This document shows, piece by piece, positions 1-7,195 of a stretch of DNA of 16,780 nt. The DNA is from an uncultured Clostridia bacterium. Its GTDB lineage: Bacteria; Bacillota; Clostridia; TANB77; CAG-508. A program made the translations under genes and the position numbers. The stretch's first letter is position 1. Each line of letters opens with the position of its first letter. The notes under the pieces are model-generated. The model was given only the letters and a program-made list of their open reading frames with translations, was not told the DNA's origin and did not search any database. The stretch covers positions 1 to 16,780 of the forward strand of contig CANQMY010000011.1 of the NCBI GenBank assembly GCA_947625075.1, in the 5' to 3' direction.

Positions 1-1
1 A

Positions 2-1063
2 TTCTGGCTTCCTGAATGTGGATATGTTCCAGAAGCTGATAAATATTTAAAAGAGTTTGGCGTTGAATATGTATTGGTTGAAACTCATGGTATTTTATAT
101 GCTGACCCTACTCCCATCTATGGAACTTATGCACCTATCGTTTCTCCTGATGGAATAGTTGCTTTCGGAAGAGATTTAGAATCTTCAAGACAAGTATGGA
201 GTTCTATAAATGGATATCCCGGAGACTATAATTATAGAGAATTTTATCGTGACATTGGTTATGATGCACCTTATGACTATATAAAGCCTTATATTGCATC
301 TAATGGTGCTCGTGTTTCTACTGGTATCAGGTATCATAGAATTACTGGTAAAACAGAAAATAAAGATATATATGACCTTCAATGGGCACAAGATAGTATT
401 AATAAACATTCCGGACATTTTTTTGATTGTAGATGTAAACAAATTGATTATCTATCACAACATACTGAAAATCCACCTATCATTGTTTGTCCTTATGATG
501 CCGAACTTTATGGACATTGGTGGTATGAAGGTCCAGACTTTTTATATACGCTTGCTAAAAAAGTTTATTATGATGATTGTAATTTTGAACTTATAACTCC
601 TAGTGAATATATTGATAAATTTCCAACCATGCAAATTTCTACTCCTTGTCGTTCAAGTTGGGGTGCAAAAGGCTATAGCGAAGTATGGCTTAATCCTCTT
701 AATGATTATGTTCACAAGCATTTACATACAGCTGGTGATAGAATGTGTGAACTAGCTAATAAATTTCCTAATGAACCAACTGATTCTATTAAACGAAGAA
801 TTTTGAATCAATGTGCAAGAGAGTTAGTTTTAGCTCAAAGTAGTGACTGGTTATTTATAATTACTAATGGAACTATGGTTGATTATGCTAAAAAAAGAAT
901 TAAGGACCATATTGGAAGATTTACTAAATTTTATATGTGGCTTAATGAAGATAAAGATTTAATTGAACAAAATAAACTTTCTAAAGATAAACTTACTTTC
1001 TTAGAATCTATAGAAGAAAAAGACCCAATTTTTCCGGAAATTGATTATACTTTATATTGCTAA
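2..1063 (+). CDS. GH57 family 1,4-alpha-glucan branching enzyme (DUF1957 type), 3' part
   Basis: The reading frame is open from base 2, so the N-terminus lies left of the window and about 353 residues are visible. It starts in the GH57 conserved region 3, WLPECGY, whose Glu (codon 14-16) is the family's catalytic nucleophile. The region-4 motif YDAELYGHWWYEGP follows, with the acid/base Asp at codon 497-499. That pair, with the C-terminal helical part containing SSDWLFIITNGTMVDYA, is typical of GH57 branching enzymes in the DUF1957 group. These cleave an alpha-1,4 glucan and re-join the piece as an alpha-1,6 branch during glycogen-type synthesis in the cytoplasm. A TTG at 74 could be taken as a start but would remove the nucleophile, so it is not the real start. 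The gene is convergent with the prepilin array. A GH57 amylase-type activity is the alternative, but the motif spacing favours branching enzyme. Confidence 0.88.
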   Translation, partial: FWLPECGYVPEADKYLKEFGVEYVLVETHGILYADPTPIYGTYAPIVSPDGIVAFGRDLESSRQVWSSINGYPGDYNYREFYRDIGYDAPYDYIKPYIASNGARVSTGIRYHRITGKTENKDIYDLQWAQDSINKHSGHFFDCRCKQIDYLSQHTENPPIIVCPYDAELYGHWWYEGPDFLYTLAKKVYYDDCNFELITPSEYIDKFPTMQISTPCRSSWGAKGYSEVWLNPLNDYVHKHLHTAGDRMCELANKFPNEPTDSIKRRILNQCARELVLAQSSDWLFIITNGTMVDYAKKRIKDHIGRFTKFYMWLNEDKDLIEQNKLSKDKLTFLESIEEKDPIFPEIDYTLYC

Positions 1064-1097
1064 TATTGATATTAAAAAATTTTATTGAAATTAGTTG

Positions 1098-1140
1098 AAG
1101 CGTTCCTTACAATTTTGTAAAGAACGCTTATTTTATTTTT
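1098..1140 (+). terminator. Rho-independent terminator of the GH57 gene
   Basis: An 8-bp stem AAGCGTTC/GAACGCTT (1098-1105 with 1122-1129) continues, after one C·A mismatch, into five more pairs (TTACA/TGTAA) around a 4-nt loop. The + strand then reads TTATTTTATTTTT. It lies 34 bp after the GH57 stop. On the minus strand the hairpin is followed by little T, so it mainly serves the + gene, although it also sits beyond the end of the convergent prepilin gene. Confidence 0.85.
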
Positions 1141-1188
1141 ACTGTAATTATTTTAAAGCTCCTTATATATAACAAAAATTTAGATTTT

Positions 1189-2469
1189 TCACATATCTAC
1201 TAAAATAAACGGTGTACTTTCTTCTCCATTACCGCTCTGTGTTTGCACATTAGGATTTATTGTTATAACTGGTTTTACACCATGAGTAAATTCACCAGGA
1301 TTTGAAGAGATTATGCCATTTAATTCACCATCACCCATAGCCCAAAAATTACAACTGTATAAAGAACCATCTTTCTTACCATAATCTGTAGAAAAACGTG
1401 CTCCATATTCATTACAATATCCAAGTCTACTAGCAAACCAAAAAGTATCTTCTGCATTAGTTTCATTATTTAAACTACTCATTAAATCTCGATCATATTT
1501 TGTTGTAGTATTATAATCATTAAATAAAATACAACCACTATCCCAATTATCTGAACCTTTTGGATAATCACTTTTTATTAATTTTTCTGTTTTTGTTTCA
1601 TTATCATCAGGTGTTATAGGGTTACTTCCTACGCTTCTTCCACTTATTGCATATTTAGGATTTACATAGTATCTTGAAAATGTATTTAGTGTACTTACTA
1701 TTTTGTTATATGCAATTTTTGCTTTTTTCTCATCTTCTTCATTTCTTATATACTGATTACCATCTGAATCAACATGGCCTAACGTAAGTTTTCCTACAAT
1801 ATCATCACTTATTATTTGCAATCCATGTTCTTCATCATTATATAATACCCTCCATAGTCCTTCATACGTTGATGTATTATATTCTTGGTTTTCATCTTGC
1901 CCTGTTTGTTCTGGTGTCATTGTGAATTCTTTTTCAGGTACTTCATATTTTATATATGATCCAAATTTTGCTTTTTTTGCTATTGTTGGGTTTATTACTG
2001 TTACTTTACATATTGCACTAGTTTTATTATCATCTTCTAAAAATGCCTCTATTGTTGTTTTTCCAACAGTTTTTGCTGTTACTTCTCCTTCTTCTGATAC
2101 TTCAGCAACATCTTCATTACTACTTTTCCATTTTACCTTTTTATTCTCGTCTTTTTCTGGCATTATTGTTGCTACTAATACTTCTTTATCCTCTCTATCC
2201 ATTATTAAATTTTCTTTACTTAACTTTATATTTATTTTTTCTTGCATTATTTCTGATAATTTATCACTTAATTTTTCTATATCATTCAATTCTTTATTTT
2301 GTGATTCTTCATATTTTTCAACCGCTTGTTTTGTTTTGTTAAAAATCCCATTTTCTGATAATGCTATATTTAATGTCACTCCTGCTAATATCAATAGTAT
2401 TATTATTGTTACTACCAATGCTACTAATGTTATTCCTTGTTCTTTTAAGATTTTCATTTGTTCTTTCAT
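1189..2469 (-). CDS. Prepilin-like surface protein with Big2 and DUF6273-like domains (array copy C)
   Basis: A 426-aa protein with a class III (type IV prepilin-like) signal: short charged leader, Gly12, then ITLVALVVT and a hydrophobic helix (about residues 13-36) followed by an amphipathic stretch to ~75. Cleavage by a prepilin peptidase is expected after Gly12, but position +5 is Ala, not the usual Glu. Residues ~78-160 look like a bacterial Ig-like Big2 domain (VKWKSSNEDVAEVSEEGEV). Residues ~195-425 have the WFASR ... GVKPVITINP pattern of DUF6273/C-type-lectin-like modules seen on clostridial surface proteins. The start is fixed by AGGAGG at 2482-2477, 7 bases before the ATG. It is last in the three-gene array and preceded by leader element C. 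The domain names are from memory of family patterns; the ligand is unknown, and no pilus assembly gene is in view. Confidence 0.8.
   Translation of the reverse strand: MKEQMKILKEQGITLVALVVTIIILLILAGVTLNIALSENGIFNKTKQAVEKYEESQNKELNDIEKLSDKLSEIMQEKINIKLSKENLIMDREDKEVLVATIMPEKDENKKVKWKSSNEDVAEVSEEGEVTAKTVGKTTIEAFLEDDNKTSAICKVTVINPTIAKKAKFGSYIKYEVPEKEFTMTPEQTGQDENQEYNTSTYEGLWRVLYNDEEHGLQIISDDIVGKLTLGHVDSDGNQYIRNEEDEKKAKIAYNKIVSTLNTFSRYYVNPKYAISGRSVGSNPITPDDNETKTEKLIKSDYPKGSDNWDSGCILFNDYNTTTKYDRDLMSSLNNETNAEDTFWFASRLGYCNEYGARFSTDYGKKDGSLYSCNFWAMGDGELNGIISSNPGEFTHGVKPVITINPNVQTQSGNGEESTPFILVDM
2348..2436 (-). repeat. 89-bp prepilin-head repeat, copy C
   Basis: This segment encodes the hydrophobic helix through SENGIF and is identical, base for base, to 3958-4046 and 5463-5551. 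The flanking codons differ (for example NKTKQ here, EKAKE in A and B). Identity including all synonymous positions, next to fully diverged C-terminal regions, points to recent duplication or gene conversion. Confidence 0.9.
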
Positions 2470-2494
2470 TAATTTTCCTCCTATTATGTTAATT

Positions 2495-2686
2495 TTTATT
2501 AAGTAGAAAACTTAATAAAAAAAGACTAAATCTTACGTTTTGCTTATATTAAGCTTTTTGTAAGATTTAGTCTTTTATTTTTTTATAAATTTATAATACT
2601 TTTTATTTTTTACTATATTGATTTTACTTAGTTATTATGCTATATTTCTTATATATTTATTTTTATTAAGTTTTCTAATTAATAAA
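2495..2686. repeat. Leader element C: 27-bp terminal inverted repeats plus internal hairpin
   Basis: The outer arms 2495-2521 and 2660-2686 pair at 26 of 27 positions, with 18 perfect at the inner end (2504-2521/2660-2677). Just inside the left arm is a perfect 17-bp hairpin (2520-2536/2560-2576), and its loop holds a small palindrome GCTTA-TAT-TAAGC. T-tracts flank the hairpin on both strands, so it can act as a terminator either way. The element ends 25 bp upstream of the prepilin copy C start, and its other end lies just before the stop of the small ORF at 2689. Equivalent elements precede copies A and B. Confidence 0.8.
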
Positions 2687-2688
2687 TA

Positions 2689-2841
2689 TTATTTAGTAAT
2701 TAGTTCTTTTATTTCTTTTTCTTCTTCTATTCCTTTTTTCTCGCCATATTCAATTCCATCTTTATATCCTTTTTTTCTTATTGCTTTTTCATCCATTATC
2801 GCTTTCTGTCTTAAAAATGCTTGTTGCATAATACATTTCAT
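2689..2841 (-). pseudogene. Small degenerate ORF, possible C-terminal remnant of an Rpn/PD-(D/E)XK transposase-like protein
   Basis: A 50-codon frame from ATG 2841 (an in-frame ATG at 2859 is also possible) encodes a highly charged peptide. It contains RQKAIMDEKAI, then a G-x3-G-type spacing (KKGYKDGIEYGEKKGIEEE) and a Lys/Glu-rich end. This resembles the C-terminal tail of Rpn-family recombination-promoting nucleases (PD-(D/E)XK family transposases), which often end in charged Gly-spaced repeats. No catalytic domain is present, and there is no clear ribosome binding site. The only upstream sequence is the terminator hairpin of copy B. It is therefore most likely a leftover gene end between array copies B and C, truncated at its 5' side. 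It could also be chance coding in A-rich DNA; the family assignment is weak. Confidence 0.35.
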
Positions 2842-2845
2842 TAAA

Positions 2846-2879
2846 AAGAGTTTAGACATTTTTATCTAAACTCTCTTTT
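2846..2879 (-). terminator. Rho-independent terminator of prepilin copy B
   Basis: A 10-bp stem, AGAGTTTAGA (2847-2856) with TCTAAACTCT (2865-2874), around an 8-nt loop. On the minus strand it is followed by a TTTTT run. It starts 13 bp beyond the stop of the LamG gene, so it fits as that gene's terminator. A T-run also follows on the + strand. Confidence 0.8.
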
Positions 2880-2887
2880 TATTAATT

Positions 2888-3196
2888 TTAATTATTTAAC
2901 AAATCTTTAGATGCATTATAATTAAGTTTAATTTCATTATCACTAAGAATTTTATCATAAAATCTGCATCCATATAATTTTAAACTGCTATACCAAGTAA
3001 TTGGATCTGTACCTCCTACATACATACCTATAGTGAATGGAATATTTTTATCACAAATCGTTTTTTTATCTAAATAGTCTTTATTACATTGATTTTCTCC
3101 GATAAGTTCAGTAGAATAATATACATTTATCATATTTGTCCCTAAGTTTATCGTTACCGTTATATAAAAATCATCATTTCCATCATTAAATAACAA
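2888..3196 (-). pseudogene. Detached 3' part of prepilin copy B (second half of the LamG-like domain)
   Basis: This frame is open from 3298 down to the stop at 2888. It carries the missing end of the upstream LamG-like domain: GHWIDF just before the nominal TTG at 3196, then NDGNDDFYITVTINLG, an Asn/Tyr-rich beta segment, and KLYGCRFYDKILSDNEIKLNYNA. The last is the typical closing pattern of concanavalin A-like/LamG domains in bacterial surface proteins (RIYNRALSxxEIxxNY). The frame is +1 relative to the 5' part and overlaps it between 3298 and 3201. There is no ribosome binding site before the TTG at 3196, so independent translation is unlikely. Read with the 5' part it would give one prepilin-LamG protein of about 400 aa. 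Confidence 0.75.
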
Positions 3197-3200
3197 ATTC

Positions 3201-4088
3201 TCAGTTTTGAAGTCTATCCAATGTCCTGCTGTCTCGCTTTGTCTTTGAAATGAACCTCCGAGCTTTATGATTTCCCATACAACAAGAATAAAAATTATTC
3301 AAATTAATCGCGTTTCTAAAATTAGTGTTTTGCAATTCAATTTGTTTACCTTCAAATTTGGTTTTACTCAAAAGGATAATTTCTTTATTTTTTTCAATTC
3401 TTTTTCCAAAAATCTCAAATGTAAATCCACCATTATCATCTATATGAACATTATCTATTTTTAAATAATCATCTACTCCATCAAATTCTATATAAGAGCC
3501 TTTTAAATATTCTTCTTTAGATGCTTCTCCGCTTCCACTTATAAATGTTATTCCTGAACCTAATGCATCTAAATTTGACATACTTTTTGGATTTATATTT
3601 AATTCCAAATTATCTGTTACTGCTACTCCTTCTCCTGATGATACTTTTATATAGTCATCTAATTGTATAATTTCTCCAGTTTCATAATTTATTACCCAAT
3701 TATGTTTTGCTTTTCCATATCCTTCTATTTCTGTTCCCTCTTTTACATATGTATAATTTGTTCCATATTGTTTATTTTCATTCTTTAATTTTATTACAGT
3801 CCAATCTGGATTATCTACTGAATTATCTTTTAATATTTCTCCTATTTTGTCTTTTTCGTCTCTACTTATTGTATATTTCATAACAGACATTCCTAATGCT
3901 TCTGTTTCACTCGAATCTTTGTATTTTTCTACTGCTTCTTTTGCTTTTTCAAATATTCCATTTTCTGATAATGCTATATTTAATGTCACTCCTGCTAATA
4001 TCAATAGTATTATTATTGTTACTACCAATGCTACTAATGTTATTCCACATTCCTTATTTAATATATTATTTTTTACTACTTTTTTCAT
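3201..4088 (-). pseudogene. Prepilin-like protein with LamG-like domain, 5' part, frameshifted (array copy B)
   Basis: The start is taken at ATG 4088: GGGAG sits 9 bases upstream, while the ATG at 4103 has no ribosome binding site. The leader ends in KECG (Gly15), followed by the same ITLVALVVT helix as the other copies. Then comes a pseudopilin-like segment with HNWVINYETGEI, and the opening of a LamG/concanavalin A-like domain (YIEFDGVDDYLKI, about residues 203-215). After about NFYSCCMGN the frame turns into a basic, unrelated tail (KTKRDSRTLDRLQN) and stops at 3201. The expected continuation is in the +1 frame, so a one-base insertion between 3298 and 3201 has split the gene. This could be a real mutation, phase variation, or an assembly error. 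It is the middle gene of the array, behind leader element B. Confidence 0.8.
3958..4046 (-). repeat. 89-bp prepilin-head repeat, copy B
   Basis: Identical to 2348-2436 and 5463-5551. Compared with copy A alone the identity runs further, through the codons for FEKAKEAVEKYK and the CGITL leader end, so A and B are the closer pair. Confidence 0.9.
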
Positions 4089-4121
4089 AAGTTTATCTCC
4101 CATTTTTATTATGTTAATTTT

Positions 4122-4308
4122 ATTAATTAGAAACCTTAATAAAAAAAGAATAAATCCTATAATCCGCTTATATTAAGCTATATATAAGATTTATTTTTAT
4201 ATTTTTTTAAAATCTATTTATACTTTTTTTATTTTTATTATCTTGATTTTATATAGTCATTATGGTATATTTTTAATATGTTAATTTTTATTAATGTTTC
4301 TAATTAAT
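4122..4308. repeat. Leader element B: 24-bp terminal inverted repeats plus internal hairpin
   Basis: The arms 4122-4145 and 4285-4308 pair at 23 of 24 positions. An inner hairpin (about 4146-4161 with 4183-4198) carries two mismatches and a loop containing GCTTA-TAT-TAAGC. It ends 33 bp upstream of the copy B start ATG at 4088. The outer arms read TTAGAAAC where copy A has GTTAAAAC; both arms changed together, so pairing is kept. Between the element and the end of copy A (4309-4360) there is only A/T-rich sequence with no recognisable signal. Confidence 0.8.
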
Positions 4309-4360
4309 TAAAGTTTTTAATCCTTATTTGAAAAATTTTATTTTAAGATATATAAATAAT

Positions 4361-5593
4361 TTACATTTCTAATTTCTTTTTTAATTCAAAACTAACCTTT
4401 CCGTTAGAATTCTCCTTCTTTTCTAAAGCATATCCACTTGTTTTCAAATTTATTGATATTATAGGACGAAGTTTACCACTTAACAATTGTTCACCTTTAT
4501 TTATAAAAAACATTGTCCCTCCTCCAATATTAGTACTACCATCATCAGTTATATCAACAAACATTATAGCAAATCTTACATCTTTTTCATTCATTATATT
4601 AACAAATCGTCCAGCTAAAAAATATCTTCCTTTTTCCATATTTTCAAACAATATTTCATAATATATTGAATTTTTTAATTCATCCTTTTTATATGAATGT
4701 GCACAAACTGATAGTTTAAATTCTGTATTAGTACTTCCTGTACTATATCCATTTTCATTTTTTCCTTCATATTCCAATTTTAATCCTAGTTTATCTGTCC
4801 CTGTTATTTGTCCATTACTATCTACTCTATAATTCCAATTCCTATCATTTTCTTTCCATAGATTTGGATAATAAATATTTTCATTAGAACAGATTATTGT
4901 ACTTCCATATTTATATTTTCCATTTGCAGTTTCTTTATCAGTATCATCATCATGACTATAATTGGTTATATCATATGTTGAAACATTTAGTATGTCACTT
5001 CTCTTTAAATTAAGTACACTTACACCGTTTATATCTTGCCCATAACATTTTCTACATATTTCATTTAATGCCCATACTTCATTATTATATCCATTTGCTC
5101 CTTTTAATGATAATAATGTATTTGTTGGTTTTTCTGATATTAATCTTATTGTTGTTCCATCATAATCCCATATTCTCCACTTCATATCTGTTTCTGTTTC
5201 AAATGTTTGATCTCCATTTACAGCTATATTATCTGAAATTGTATTCCCATTTGTATCTTTATCACTTGTTACCCCAGATGTAGCTGATGTTACTGTAAAT
5301 GTCTTTTTTTCTAGATTATATCCTTCTACATAGCACCCCACGTAATCATTGTAATCTATGTTTATATCCTTCAATTGTTCTGCTAAATTATCTAATACAT
5401 TTTTCTCGTCTTCTTCTGCCTTTTTATACTTTTCTACTGCTTCTTTTGCTTTTTCAAATATTCCATTTTCTGATAATGCTATATTTAATGTCACTCCTGC
5501 TAATATCAATAGTATTATTATTGTTACTACCAATGCTACTAATGTTATTCCACATTCCTTCTTTAACATATTATTTTTTATTACTTTTTTCAT
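4361..5593 (-). CDS. Prepilin-like surface protein with DUF6273-like domain (array copy A)
   Basis: A 410-aa protein from ATG 5593. This start is preferred over the in-frame ATG at 5608 because GGGAG lies 9 bases before it and nothing like a ribosome binding site precedes 5608. The leader MKKVIKNNMLKKECG ends in Gly15, then the ITLVALVVT helix (about 16-39) and a charged helix to ~70. The rest has a Trp-Arg-Ile/Val opening (KWRIWDYDGTTIRLISEKP), then YFLAGRFVNI and LLSGKLRPIISI. This is the arrangement of DUF6273/C-type-lectin-like modules (W..A/GR ... G(L/K)RPVVSL). It should be inserted in the membrane by the helix with the C-terminal body outside. It is the first array gene, right behind clpX, and is preceded by leader element A. 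No terminator of its own is seen before element B. Ligand and partners are unknown. Confidence 0.78.
   Translation of the reverse strand: MKKVIKNNMLKKECGITLVALVVTIIILLILAGVTLNIALSENGIFEKAKEAVEKYKKAEEDEKNVLDNLAEQLKDINIDYNDYVGCYVEGYNLEKKTFTVTSATSGVTSDKDTNGNTISDNIAVNGDQTFETETDMKWRIWDYDGTTIRLISEKPTNTLLSLKGANGYNNEVWALNEICRKCYGQDINGVSVLNLKRSDILNVSTYDITNYSHDDDTDKETANGKYKYGSTIICSNENIYYPNLWKENDRNWNYRVDSNGQITGTDKLGLKLEYEGKNENGYSTGSTNTEFKLSVCAHSYKKDELKNSIYYEILFENMEKGRYFLAGRFVNIMNEKDVRFAIMFVDITDDGSTNIGGGTMFFINKGEQLLSGKLRPIISINLKTSGYALEKKENSNGKVSFELKKKLEM
5463..5551 (-). repeat. 89-bp prepilin-head repeat, copy A
   Basis: Third identical copy of the segment at 2348-2436 and 3958-4046, in the gene next to clpX. 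The three copies are about 1.5-1.6 kb apart in direct orientation, so recombination between them would delete or swap whole C-terminal bodies. Confidence 0.9.
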
Positions 5594-5624
5594 AAGTTTT
5601 TCTCCCATTTTTATTATGTTAATT

Positions 5625-5816
5625 TTTATTAATGTTAAAACTTAATAAAAAAAGAATAAATCTTATAATCCACTTGTATTAAGCTTTATATAAGATTTAT
5701 TCTTTTTTTTATTTATAATTTTTATAATGTTTTTTATTTTTACAAACTTGATTTAATTCTTTCATTATGTTATATTTTAAATGTGTTAATTTTTATTAAG
5801 TTTTAACCTTTATAAA
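5625..5816. repeat. Leader element A: 27-bp terminal inverted repeats plus internal hairpin
   Basis: The arms 5625-5651 and 5790-5816 pair at 25 of 27 positions, with 18 perfect (5634-5651/5790-5807). The inner hairpin 5651-5667/5689-5705 is a perfect 17-bp stem. Where copy C has C-G pairs in this stem, copy A has A-T pairs, so both strands changed together. T-tracts flank the hairpin in both directions. It lies between the clpX stop (5836) and the copy A start (5593). It is the only hairpin after clpX, so it may also terminate the clpP-clpX transcript. Confidence 0.8.
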
Positions 5817-5835
5817 ATTTATCTAGTTTTCTTTT

Positions 5836-7137
5836 TTATGCAATTTCTTCATTATTTATTTCTTTAGTTGCTTTCTTTTTCTTTTTTTCTTGTTTGTTTT
5901 CATTTATAACTATTTCTGGTTTTTGTTTATCTAATACCGTTTCTTTATTTATTACACATTTTGTAATTTTATTGTTAGATGGAATTTCATACATTATATC
6001 TCTCATTGTTTCTTCCATGATTGAACGAAGACCTCTAGCTCCCGTTTTTCTTTCTATTGCTTTATCAACAATTGCATCTAATGCTTCATCACTAAATTCT
6101 AATTCTACTCCATCAATATCAAATAATTTTTTATATTGTTTTACTAAAGCATTTTTTGGTTTTGTCATTATTTCTATTAACGCATTTTTATCTAACTCTC
6201 TTAATGTTGCTATTATTGGAAGTCTTCCTATAAATTCTGGAATTAATCCAAATTTAAGTAAATCTTGTGGTAATAGTTGTTCAAATACTCTATATTTATC
6301 TATTTCTTCTGATGTTTGAATATTAGCTCCAAAACCAATTGATTTTTTTCCTATTCTATCTCCTATTATTTTTTCTAGACCTTCAAAGGCTCCTCCACAA
6401 ATAAATAAAATATTAGAGGTATTTATTTGTAAAAATTCTTGATGTGGATGTTTTCTTCCTCCCTGTGGTGGTACAGATGCTACAGTTCCTTCTATAATCT
6501 TAAGTAATGCTTGTTGTACACCTTCCCCACTTACATCTCTTGTAATTGATGGATTTTCAGATTTTCTAGAAATTTTATCTATTTCATCAATATAAACAAT
6601 TCCTTTTTCTGCTTTTTCAATATTATAGTCAGCAGCTTGTATTAATTTTAAAAGTATATTCTCAACATCTTCTCCTACATACCCAGCTTCTGTTAAAGTA
6701 GTTGCATCTGCTATTGCAAATGGAACTTCTAATATTTTTGCTAATGTTTGAGCTAAATATGTTTTTCCACAACCAGTTGGTCCTAAAAGTAAAACATTAC
6801 TTTTTTGAATCTCTACATCATTATCATCATCTTCATTTTCAATTCTTTTATAATGATTATAAACTGCTACTGATAATGTTTTTTTTGCTTCATCTTGACC
6901 TATTACATATTCGTCCAATACTTTTTTTATTTCTTCAGGTGTAGGAAGTTTTATATCTTCAGCTAATGTATAAGTTTCTTCTTCCTCTTCATAATGATCA
7001 CTTTCAAGTATATTTTCACAAACTTTTATACATTCATCACAAATAAAAACTCCCATAGGTCCTGCAATTAATTTTTTTACAGTATCTTGCGTCTTTCCAC
7101 AAAAAGAGCATCTCAATTTTCTTTCATTTTTTGCCAT
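5836..7137 (-). CDS. clpX: ATP-dependent Clp protease ATP-binding subunit ClpX
   Basis: A 433-aa AAA+ unfoldase that recognises tagged substrates and threads them into ClpP in the cytoplasm. Seen in order: N-terminal zinc-binding domain with Cys10, Cys13, Cys33 and Cys36; Walker A GPTGCGKT (119-126); GYVG pore loop (152-155); Walker B IVYIDEID (180-187); RKH pore-2 loop (228-230); IGF loop for docking on ClpP (267-269); EFIGRLP with the arginine finger (~305); and sensor-2 GARGLR (366-371). The extra C-terminal tail (about 412-433) is very rich in Lys and Glu. AAGGAG precedes the ATG. It follows clpP by 58 bp and is probably cotranscribed with it. In many clostridia lon genes come next; here the prepilin array does. 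Confidence 0.98.
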   Translation of the reverse strand: MAKNERKLRCSFCGKTQDTVKKLIAGPMGVFICDECIKVCENILESDHYEEEEETYTLAEDIKLPTPEEIKKVLDEYVIGQDEAKKTLSVAVYNHYKRIENEDDDNDVEIQKSNVLLLGPTGCGKTYLAQTLAKILEVPFAIADATTLTEAGYVGEDVENILLKLIQAADYNIEKAEKGIVYIDEIDKISRKSENPSITRDVSGEGVQQALLKIIEGTVASVPPQGGRKHPHQEFLQINTSNILFICGGAFEGLEKIIGDRIGKKSIGFGANIQTSEEIDKYRVFEQLLPQDLLKFGLIPEFIGRLPIIATLRELDKNALIEIMTKPKNALVKQYKKLFDIDGVELEFSDEALDAIVDKAIERKTGARGLRSIMEETMRDIMYEIPSNNKITKCVINKETVLDKQKPEIVINENKQEKKKKKATKEINNEEIA

Positions 7138-7195
7138 TTATATCTCCTTTTTGCCTTTATTCTTATGCTTACAACATAATTATAAAAAATTAAAT

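Noticed and set aside
1922..2506. Long + strand ORF opposite prepilin copy C, with similar ones opposite copies A and B (3847-4176, 5358-5645)
   Set aside because: They share the same peptide only because they are antisense to the identical prepilin heads; they have no ribosome binding sites and low-complexity Leu/Ile/Phe content.
3201..3298. Programmed ribosomal frameshift in prepilin copy B
   Set aside because: No slippery heptamer, stop-associated +1 signal or downstream structure is visible at the frame change.
5593..5608. ATG 5608 and ATG 4103 as starts of prepilin copies A and B
   Set aside because: Neither has a ribosome binding site; the GGGAG that would serve translation lies just downstream of them and fits ATG 5593 and ATG 4088.
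2495..5816. CRISPR-like repeats
   Set aside because: There are only three copies about 1.5 kb apart with genes between them; no short regular spacers and no cas genes.
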